NCBI GenBank assembly: GCA_936936565.1
Contig: CAKZIX010000145.1
Span: forward strand, 1-11,584
Length of the DNA stretch: 11,584 nucleotides
Reading direction: 5' to 3'
From: an uncultured Nocardiaceae bacterium
Lineage (GTDB): Bacteria; Actinomycetota; Actinomycetes; Mycobacteriales; Mycobacteriaceae
This document shows, piece by piece, positions 1 to 5,524 of this stretch (position 1 is the stretch's first letter; each line of letters starts with the position of its first letter). Below the pieces are notes generated by a model, which was not told the DNA's origin, did not search any database, and worked only from the letters and a program-made list of their open reading frames with translations. Both the position numbers and the translations under genes were made by a program.

Positions 1-768
1 ACCTCTACGGGCCCACCGAGGCGGCCGTCTCGAGTAGCGCGACGCGCGTCGCCGGAGCCAGAACGTCGAGATCGACGACCGATCCCTCCGCGAGGTGTGT
101 GTCGAAGGGCAGCACTCGCACGGCGCGGCACCGCTGGCCGAAGTGGTCGACGATTCGGACACCGGGTCGATCCAGCGCAGCCGGCCCTTGGGCGTGAACC
201 ACAGCCAGTCCAGCACGAAGGCGGCGGGCAGCAGGACATAGAGGGTGGTCCGCGTCAGGTCGGCCCAGAAGTTGCCCACGCCCTGGCCGCGATCGGCGAC
301 GAAGGCGCGCGCCAGGGCCGCCGCGATCGTCGCGCCCGTCGCCGCCGAGACGAAGTTCTGCACCGCCAAACCGGCCATCTGCACCAGGTGGCCCTGCGTG
401 GATTCGCCCGAGTACGCCTGCCAGTTCGTATTGGTGACGAAGCTGACCGCAGTGTTCCAGGCCAGCGCGGGCGTCATGTCGGTGGCCGGATCGTTCAGGT
501 GCAGCGGCAGCTGATCCTGCAACAGCTGGAATCCGAACAGCACCAGAATGCTCACCGCCGAGAACGCGAGCACGCTGCGGACGTAGACCGCCCAGGTCTG
601 GGCGACGCCGGGTTCGACGCCGATGATCCGGTAGACGAGGCGCTCGATTCGGTTGTGCGTGGTCGTGTCGTAGACGCGATACATGTAGTCGCCGAGCGGC
701 ACGTGCACCAGCGCCAGCGCGGCGACGAGGCTGATCAGGAAGATCAGTCCCGCCACGGTCGAACTCAC
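1..768 (-). pseudogene. kdpA: kdpA, potassium-transporting ATPase channel subunit, only the N-terminal third
   Basis: KdpA is the K+-binding membrane subunit of the KdpFABC high-affinity potassium pump. The GTG start (768-766) shares one base with the kdpF stop (TAGTG), and GAGAGG lies 5 nt upstream. Residues 1-185 look like a normal KdpA N-terminus: first membrane helix at about 5-22, RIERLVYRIIGVEPG at 40-54, and the selectivity-loop segment NTAVSFVTNTNWQAYSGE at 105-122. AVQNFVSAATG (135-145) and the NFWADLTRT stretch (166-174) follow. After V185 (position 214) the frame stays open to the window edge, but the residues become Arg/Ser-rich and no longer resemble KdpA, which is normally about 550 residues. 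A neighbouring frame carries the MinD-like fragment instead. The gene looks broken, and no kdpB or kdpC is visible. Confidence 0.75.
5..214 (-). pseudogene. C-terminal fragment of a MinD/ParA-like ATPase, no N-terminus
   Basis: This minus frame ends at a TAG stop (7-5). It reads as the last ~65 residues of the MinD-like partition ATPases common in actinobacteria: a hydrophobic VV strand (GLAVVHAQG), then RCRAVRVLPFDTHLAEG, then VDLDVLAPATR and a final helix ALLETAASV. The 'PFDxHLAEG ... vDldxLxPATRxAlleLAA' pattern is typical of that family's C-terminus. No Walker motif or ATPase core lies upstream. Instead the DNA changes within a few bases, near 205-214, into the kdpA reading frame. The fragment therefore has no body of its own and probably no function. 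Family assignment is from remembered motifs only. It could be a deletion or inversion join, or a chimeric contig end. Confidence 0.62.
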
Positions 769-857
769 TAGAACCTCTCGGGAAAGAACAGGGCAGCAGC
801 CATGAAGACTGCGACCAGAACTGCGAGTAGCAGACCCACTGCGTTGGCGGCGTTCAC
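768..857 (-). CDS. kdpF: KdpF, small subunit of the Kdp potassium pump
   Basis: This 29-residue peptide is almost entirely one membrane helix (VGLLLAVLVAVFMAAALFF) and ends in FFPERF. The ending matches the KdpF pattern of a single helix followed by a short 'PE(K/R)F' tail, as in the M. tuberculosis peptide. KdpF stabilises the KdpABC complex in the inner membrane. The start is GTG at 857-855, chosen because GTGA overlaps the stop of the upstream 27-residue peptide by 4 bases and GGAG lies 5 nt before it. Its TAG stop shares one base with the kdpA GTG. Both overlaps imply translational coupling along a kdpFABC-type message. The gene itself appears intact although kdpA is broken. Confidence 0.8.
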   Translation of the reverse strand: MNAANAVGLLLAVLVAVFMAAALFFPERF

Positions 858-937
858 AGCCGCTCCACCGCTCGCTGCGCGCCGGCGAGCACCGCGAACA
901 CCGCGACGGTGAGCACCACGAAGACCAAGACCGACAT
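854..937 (-). CDS. 27-residue single-pass membrane peptide leading the kdpFA operon
   Basis: The ATG at 937-935 has a good ribosome site, GGAGG at 946-942, with 4 nt between. The product is one hydrophobic helix (residues about 2-18, VLVFVVLTVAVFAVLAG) followed by a charged tail, QRAVERL. The TGA stop overlaps the kdpF GTG as GTGA. This coupling, together with the strong ribosome site, argues for real translation. Similar tiny peptides ending near 'VERL' ahead of kdpF are my recollection from other actinomycete kdp operons, usually annotated as hypothetical. It may be an extra pump subunit, or a leader peptide whose translation opens the kdpF start. The role is unknown. Confidence 0.65.
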   Translation of the reverse strand: MSVLVFVVLTVAVFAVLAGAQRAVERL

Positions 938-1005
938 CCAACCTCCATCCGATCCCGCGCTTGCACACGCGGTGACGCCGTCTGGGCGCCACCGTGAGTC
1001 AAGTT

Positions 1006-1133
1006 CGGATATCGGCCCACCCAGCTGTCCTTGACGGGTTCTTAGCGCCGCAGTGGGCGACCTTTACGGTCCGCATACACCGGCGCGTGATTCCGCAGTC
1101 GATGCCTTCGGCACCAGGCAATGTCGATATCCG
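1006..1133. repeat. 9-bp inverted repeat CGGATATCG / CGATATCCG in kdp control region
   Basis: CGGATATCG at 1006-1014 is matched by its exact reverse complement, CGATATCCG, at 1125-1133. Each arm contains the palindrome GATATC. The arms lie between the divergent operons and could be paired regulator sites. The spacing of 110 bp argues against a simple hairpin. Function is inferred from position only. Confidence 0.4.
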
Positions 1134-1161
1134 TCGTGGCGGGCGTTAGCGATCCGTAAAG
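1062..1161. repeat. 8-bp inverted repeat CTTTACGG / CCGTAAAG in kdp control region
   Basis: CTTTACGG at 1062-1069 is matched by CCGTAAAG at 1154-1161. The TTTAC core recalls the T-rich half-sites bound by E. coli KdpE, but that likeness is short and may be chance. The opposed orientation, one arm facing each operon, would suit a regulator acting on both divergent promoters. Confidence 0.4.
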
Positions 1162-1231
1162 AAGAGCGCTGCCCGCACCACGTCGAGGCATCCTGGATCG
1201 GACTGCCTACCGACGGAAAGCGACGACACCC

Positions 1232-1354
1232 GTGCTCGATCTAGCCTTCGCGCTGCTGCTCATCGCGCTCTTCGTGACGTGCGCGCTCGTCATCCGGCGT
1301 GCGAACACCCGCCCGGTACGGCAGGTCGTCCCTACCCGCCGGCCGCGCAGGTGA
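1232..1354 (+). CDS. 40-residue single-pass membrane peptide upstream of kdpD
   Basis: The frame starts at GTG 1232 and ends in TGA 1352-1354, overlapping the kdpD GTG as GTGA. The product has one hydrophobic helix (residues about 2-21, LDLAFALLLIALFVTCALVI) and a strongly basic tail of about 19 residues, with RR at 22-23 and PTRRPRR at the end. That predicts a single-pass protein with a cytoplasmic positive tail. A weak GGAAAG lies 11 nt upstream of the start. Membrane-helix composition plus exact coupling to kdpD support a real gene, though it is too short for homology. It could modulate the KdpD sensor, or simply deliver ribosomes to kdpD, which has no ribosome site of its own. Confidence 0.5.
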   Translation: MLDLAFALLLIALFVTCALVIRRANTRPVRQVVPTRRPRR

Positions 1355-3924
1355 ATGATGAAGTTGTGAGCGAGCGGCCCTTCGGCGCCCAGGCTTCCGG
1401 CAGCAAGCGCGGCGAGCTCCGGATCTACCTGGGCGCCGCGCCCGGAGTGGGTAAAACGTTCGCGATGCTCGGCGAGGCGCACCGGCGGCAGGCCCGCGGC
1501 ACCGATGTGGTTGCCGCCGTTGTGGAAACGCACGGTCGCGCCAAGACGGCCGAGCTGCTCGAAGGGATCGAGGTGCTCGCGCGCAAGACGATCGAGTACC
1601 GCGGCACCACATTGCAGGAACTCGACGTCGACGCGGTGCTGCGGCGTGCCCCGGCCGTCGCACTGGTCGACGAACTGGCCCACACCAACGCGCCGGGCAG
1701 CCGAAATGCCAAGCGCTGGCAGGACATCGAGGAAATGCTCGACGCCGGGATCGACGTCGTCTCCACGGTCAACGTGCAACATCTGGAGAGCCTCAACGAC
1801 GTCGTCGAGCAGATCACCGGAATCGCGCAGCGGGAGACGGTTCCCGACGCGGTGGTGCGCGGCGCGGCCCAGGTGGAGCTCATCGACATCACCCCGGAGG
1901 CGCTGCGGCGCAGGCTTTCCCACGGCAACGTGTATGCACCCGACAAGGTCGACGCGGCATTGCGGCACTACTTCCGGCCCGGCAACCTGACGGCGTTGCG
2001 CGAGCTGGCATTGCTGTGGCTGGCCGATCAGGTGGACGCGGCACTGGCCCGATACCGCGCCGACCACGCCATCACCGAGCCGTGGGAGGCCCGAGAGCGG
2101 GTCGTCGTCGCGGTCACCGGCGGCACGGAATCGGAGACCATCGTCCGGCGGGCCAGCCGGATCGCGCAGAAGGCGAGCGCGGAACTGGTTGTGGTGCATG
2201 TGGTTCGAGGTGATGGGCTCTCGGGCATGTCCGGCCCGCAGATGGGGCGGGTGCGCGAGCTGGCGGCCAGCCTGAACGCCGGCCTGCACACCGTCGTCGG
2301 CGAGGACGTGCCGAGTGCACTGCTCGATTTCGCCCGGCAGGTCAACGCGACTCAGCTCGTCCTCGGTACCTCGCGACGGTCCCGCTGGGCGCGGATGTTC
2401 GACGAGGGCATCGGCGCCACCGTCGTACAGCGCTCCGGCAAGATCGACGTGCACATGGTCACCCACGAGGCGGCCGACCGCGGCTGGCGTCCGCAGCGCG
2501 CGACCCCGCGGCAGCGTCGCATCGGATCCTGGCTCGCCGCGCTCGTGGTCCCGTCGGTGTTGTGTGCGATCTCGTACTATGCGCTCGATGCCCCGCTCGG
2601 CGTGAACGGGTTGAGCGCGGTGTTCTTCATCGGCGTGGTGATCGTCGCGCTGCTGGGCGGGATCGCGCCCGCAGCGCTGTCGGCGCTGGTCTCCGGGGCG
2701 CTGCTGAACTACTTCTTCATCCCGCCGCGATACAGCCTCACCATCGCCGAACCCGACAGTGCGGTAACGGTTTCGGTGCTGTTGCTGGTGGCGGTGGCGG
2801 TGGCGGCGCTGGTCGACACCGCCGCCAAACGCGCCGTGGCGGCACGCAAGGCAGCCCAGGAGGCGGAGCTGCTCACGCTGTTCGCCGGATCGGTGCTGCG
2901 CGGTGCCGACCTGCCCGGCCTGCTGGAGCGGGCCCGCGGCACCTACGGCCAGCGGGCGGTCAGTCTGATCGGCCCGGGGCCGGTCGTGCTCGCCGGCGTC
3001 GGCACCGACCCGCCCCAGGAGCTCGACGCGGCGACCACCGCGATCGAGGCGCATGACGAACACTGGCTGTTGCTGTCCGGGCGCACCCTGACCGCCGACG
3101 ATCGGCGGGTGCTCGGCGCCGTTGCCAATCAGGCCGTCGGGCTGGTGCGACAGGCCCGTCTCACCGAGGCGGCCGGGGCAGCGTCGGCGCTGGCACAAGC
3201 CGACCGGTTGCGGCGCGCCCTGTTGTCCGCGGTGAGCCACGACCTGCGGACCCCGCTCGCCGCTGCCAAGGCGGCGGTGTCGAGCCTGCGCAGCGACGAC
3301 GTCGAGTTCTCCCCGGCCGACACCAGGGAGCTGCTCGCGACGGTCGAGGAATCCGTCGATCAGCTCACCGGACTGGTCGGCAATCTGCTCGACTCCTCGC
3401 GGCTGGCGGCCGGCGCGGTGACCCCGCAGCTGCGCCGGGTCTACCTCGACGAGGTCGTGCACCGGTCTTTGCTCGGAGTCGGCTTGGGCACCAGGGGGTT
3501 TCGGCAAGCGGCACACGACCGCATCAAGGTCGACGTCGGCACCGTGTCGGCGTGGGCCGACAGCGGATTGCTCGAACGCGTGCTTGCCAACCTCGTCGAC
3601 AACGCGCTGCGCTATGCCCCCGGTAGCGTGGTGCGGGTGAACGCCGCAACCGTCGGCGACCGGGTCGAAATCTCCGTGGCCGACCAAGGGCCCGGAATTC
3701 CGCGCGGCACGGCCGACCGCCTGTTCGAACCATTCCAACGTCTCGGCGACCGGGACACCTCCACCGGCGTCGGGCTGGGGCTGTCGGTCGTGCGCGGTTT
3801 CGTCGAAGCGATGGGCGGAACGGTGTCGGCGATGGACACCCCCGGCGGCGGGCTCACCGTCCTGGTCGAGCTGGCCGCCACCGAAACCGGTACGCCTGCC
3901 GTCGATCCCGGGGCGCTGCGATGA
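1351..3924 (+). CDS. kdpD: KdpD, osmosensitive potassium sensor histidine kinase
   Basis: KdpD is a membrane sensor kinase that responds to low K+ or turgor and phosphorylates KdpE. The product is 857 residues, near the family's usual 850-900. The N-terminal KdpD domain has a Walker A-like loop, GAAPGVGKT (28-36), then VVETHGR (57-63), VDELAHTN (106-113) and STVNVQHLESLND (138-150). A universal-stress-protein-like domain covers about 248-372, with GTSRRSRWARMF at 339-350. Four membrane helices lie at about 393-490. A GAF-like segment is followed by the kinase: SHDLRTPL with phospho-acceptor His630, N box NLVDNA (747-752), DQGPGI (778-783) and GVGLGLS (806-812). All key motifs are intact. GTG 1351 was chosen because it overlaps the upstream peptide's stop (GTGA). 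GTG 1366 is an in-frame alternative with AGGTGA 11 nt upstream. kdpE overlaps the end by 4 bases. Confidence 0.95.
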   Translation: MNDEVVSERPFGAQASGSKRGELRIYLGAAPGVGKTFAMLGEAHRRQARGTDVVAAVVETHGRAKTAELLEGIEVLARKTIEYRGTTLQELDVDAVLRRAPAVALVDELAHTNAPGSRNAKRWQDIEEMLDAGIDVVSTVNVQHLESLNDVVEQITGIAQRETVPDAVVRGAAQVELIDITPEALRRRLSHGNVYAPDKVDAALRHYFRPGNLTALRELALLWLADQVDAALARYRADHAITEPWEARERVVVAVTGGTESETIVRRASRIAQKASAELVVVHVVRGDGLSGMSGPQMGRVRELAASLNAGLHTVVGEDVPSALLDFARQVNATQLVLGTSRRSRWARMFDEGIGATVVQRSGKIDVHMVTHEAADRGWRPQRATPRQRRIGSWLAALVVPSVLCAISYYALDAPLGVNGLSAVFFIGVVIVALLGGIAPAALSALVSGALLNYFFIPPRYSLTIAEPDSAVTVSVLLLVAVAVAALVDTAAKRAVAARKAAQEAELLTLFAGSVLRGADLPGLLERARGTYGQRAVSLIGPGPVVLAGVGTDPPQELDAATTAIEAHDEHWLLLSGRTLTADDRRVLGAVANQAVGLVRQARLTEAAGAASALAQADRLRRALLSAVSHDLRTPLAAAKAAVSSLRSDDVEFSPADTRELLATVEESVDQLTGLVGNLLDSSRLAAGAVTPQLRRVYLDEVVHRSLLGVGLGTRGFRQAAHDRIKVDVGTVSAWADSGLLERVLANLVDNALRYAPGSVVRVNAATVGDRVEISVADQGPGIPRGTADRLFEPFQRLGDRDTSTGVGLGLSVVRGFVEAMGGTVSAMDTPGGGLTVLVELAATETGTPAVDPGALR

Positions 3925-4598
3925 CGCGGGTGCTGGTCGTCGACGACGAACCACAGATCCTGCGCGCGCTACGCATCAACCTGTCGGTGCGTGGTTACGA
4001 GGTGCTCACCGCCGCCACGGGCGCCGCCGCATTGCGGGCGGCCGCCGAGAAACATCCCGACGTGATCATCCTCGATCTCGGCCTGCCCGACATGGACGGC
4101 ACCGACGTGCTCGCCGGACTGCGCGGCTGGACGCAGGCACCGGTTATCGTGCTGTCCGCGCGCACCGATTCCGCGGACAAGGTGGACGCCCTCGATGCCG
4201 GAGCGGACGACTACGTCACGAAACCCTTTGCGATGGACGAGTTTCTGGCCCGGTTGCGCGCCGCTGCACGCCGCGGCGCAGCGGCCGAACCCGACGAGCC
4301 GGTCGTGGTGACCGCGAGCTTCACGGTGGACCTGGCGGCGAAGAAGGTCACCCGTGGCGGCGTCGAAGTGCACCTGACGCCCACCGAGTGGGGCATGCTG
4401 GAAATGCTGGTGCGCAATCGCGGAAAACTGGTGGGCCGCAAGGAACTTCTGCAGGAGGTGTGGGGCCCGGCGTATGCCACCGAGACCCACTACCTGCGGG
4501 TGTATCTGGCGCAGCTGCGGCGCAAGCTCGAAGACGATCCGAGCAACCCGAAACATCTGCGCACCGAGGCCGGCATGGGCTACCGGTTCGAGGCCTGA
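3921..4598 (+). CDS. kdpE: KdpE, OmpR-family response regulator of the kdp operon
   Basis: KdpE is the DNA-binding partner of KdpD and activates kdpFABC when phosphorylated. The protein is 225 residues, a normal length. The receiver domain (1-115) has the acidic pair D8-D9, phospho-acceptor D52 (in IILDLGLPDMDG), switch residue S79 and K101 in the VTKPF motif. The C-terminal winged helix (about 128-225) shows LTPTEWGMLEMLVRN, LLQEVWGP, YLRVYLAQLRRKLE and the closing GMGYRFEA, all typical of OmpR/PhoB regulators. The ATG overlaps the kdpD stop as ATGA, so the two are co-translated. The gene ends 5 bp from the stop of the convergent methyltransferase gene, and no clear terminator is visible between them. 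If kdpABC really is broken, its usual target is missing at this locus. Confidence 0.94.
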   Translation: MTRVLVVDDEPQILRALRINLSVRGYEVLTAATGAAALRAAAEKHPDVIILDLGLPDMDGTDVLAGLRGWTQAPVIVLSARTDSADKVDALDAGADDYVTKPFAMDEFLARLRAAARRGAAAEPDEPVVVTASFTVDLAAKKVTRGGVEVHLTPTEWGMLEMLVRNRGKLVGRKELLQEVWGPAYATETHYLRVYLAQLRRKLEDDPSNPKHLRTEAGMGYRFEA

Positions 4599-4603
4599 CC
4601 GGC

Positions 4604-5410
4604 TTACGCCTTGCGCGCAACCCCGCCGTAGGCACCGGAGCGCTCCGGGAATTCGCCCACGTCGCTCGGCGACTCCGGCCGCCACAGCGGCAGGTGCACC
4701 AAGCCCGGCTCGAGCATGGTGAGCCCGGCGAAATACGTGGCGATCTCGTCCTTGGTGCGCAGCACGATCTCGGTGGAGGTGCGGCCGGAAAGCTTCTGCG
4801 CCTCCAGCACTTCCGTCGGCTGGCCGTCCAGCGTGGCGTGCGTGATCGCCAGATAGCTGCCGGCCGGCAGCGCGTTCACGAGCGTGGCGACCGCACCCGC
4901 CGGATCCCGATCGTCGGATACGAAGTGGAGCACGCCCAGCAACAGCAGCGCGACCGGCTCGTCGAAATCGATCAGCCTGCGGACCACCGGATCCGCGAGG
5001 ATGCGATCCGCATCGGCGACGTCCGCCTGGATGATTCCGGCGTTCGCGTTGCCGGCCAGGATCGCCTCACTGTGTGCCACCGCAACGGGGTCGATGTCGA
5101 CGTACACCACGCGCGCCTGCGGATCGTGTGCCTGCGCCACTTCGTGCACGTTTCCGACCGTCGGGATGCCCGAGCCGATGTCGAGGTATTGCCGGATTCC
5201 CGCGTCGCTCAGGACGTTGATCAGTCGCCGCAACAGATCCCGGTTCGCTCGCATGGTCTCGGCGACATTCGGTGTCATAGCGAGGATTTGGTTCGCCAAC
5301 TGGCGGTCGACCTCGAAATTGTGCATGCCGCCGACGAAATAGTCGTACACCCGCGATGCGCTCGGGCGATCGAGATCGATGCCCTCCGGTGCCCAGCTCG
5401 GTCGCGTCAT
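4604..5410 (-). CDS. SAM-dependent methyltransferase, DUF574 (Methyltransf_19) type
   Basis: The protein has 268 residues, the usual size of this actinobacterial family. The diagnostic N-terminal motif is PSASRVYDYFVGGMHNFEVDR (16-36). A Rossmann-like SAM site follows: YLDIGSGIPTVGNVHEVAQ (75-93), then VVYVDIDPVAVAHS with acidic D105/D107. A third segment is IIQADVADAD (126-135), and VALLLLGVLHFVSDD (153-167) forms a core strand. Substrates of this family are generally unknown; many copies occur per genome in Streptomyces and Nocardia. The ATG was chosen for its strong GGAGGGG (5423-5417) 6 nt upstream. The gene is transcribed away from the cyclic-di-GMP gene and toward kdpE. A possible -10, TAGGCT, lies at 5475-5470 on the minus strand. 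Nothing links it functionally to kdp. Confidence 0.88.
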   Translation of the reverse strand: MTRPSWAPEGIDLDRPSASRVYDYFVGGMHNFEVDRQLANQILAMTPNVAETMRANRDLLRRLINVLSDAGIRQYLDIGSGIPTVGNVHEVAQAHDPQARVVYVDIDPVAVAHSEAILAGNANAGIIQADVADADRILADPVVRRLIDFDEPVALLLLGVLHFVSDDRDPAGAVATLVNALPAGSYLAITHATLDGQPTEVLEAQKLSGRTSTEIVLRTKDEIATYFAGLTMLEPGLVHLPLWRPESPSDVGEFPERSGAYGGVARKA

Positions 5411-5524
5411 GTGCTGCCCCTCCAACGTTCTGCGCCCGGCCCGCCCGCCGGTGCCGGCCCGCGGGCTCGAGCCTACGGCAGAGGCGGCGTCCCGGTGGCA
5501 CGCCGATGCGGTTACGATCGGTCG
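5411..5524. promoter_or_regulatory. divergent promoter region with overlapping palindromes
   Basis: These 114 bp lie between the methyltransferase (minus) and the GGDEF-EAL gene (plus). They hold two overlapping 10-bp perfect palindromes, GCCCGCGGGC (5457-5466) and GGCTCGAGCC (5464-5473). These could be a dyad operator shared by the two genes, though GC-only palindromes arise easily in such DNA. The second palindrome overlaps the candidate minus-strand -10. Confidence 0.35.
5513..5518 (+). promoter_or_regulatory. -10 box TACGAT for a leaderless transcript
   Basis: TACGAT fits the actinobacterial sigma-A -10 pattern TAnnnT. Six bases separate it from the GTG at 5525, so transcription would begin at or next to the start codon. 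No ribosome site is present before that GTG, which agrees with leaderless translation. No good -35 is seen, which is common for such promoters. Confidence 0.45.

Larger units (their letters stand above)
938..1231. promoter_or_regulatory. divergent kdp control region (294 bp)
   Basis: This stretch separates the start of the minus-strand kdpFA arm from the plus-strand kdpDE arm, so promoters for both directions, and probably KdpE binding sites, should lie here. I see no convincing -35/-10 pair; TTGACG at 1031-1036 has no matching -10 at normal spacing. Two inverted-repeat pairs are present and listed separately. An open frame of 63 codons at 1053-1244 (GTG start) has no recognisable motif or ribosome site and is not called. 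No riboswitch was recognised. Confidence 0.55.

Noticed and set aside
97..771. 224-codon plus-strand frame opposite kdpA
   Set aside because: Arg/His/Gln-rich shadow of the KdpA coding strand with no motif.
1053..1244. 63-codon plus-strand frame between the kdp arms
   Set aside because: No ribosome site, no helix or motif, and it overlaps the better-supported small peptide at 1232; probably chance.
1207..3954. 915-codon minus-strand open frame opposite kdpD
   Set aside because: It is an antisense shadow: the plus strand encodes KdpD with all motifs, while this frame is Arg/His/Gly-rich with no domain.
4388..5524. Upstream extension of the GGDEF-EAL frame
   Set aside because: It runs antisense to the methyltransferase and through kdpE; residues before 5525 are low-complexity and not protein-like.
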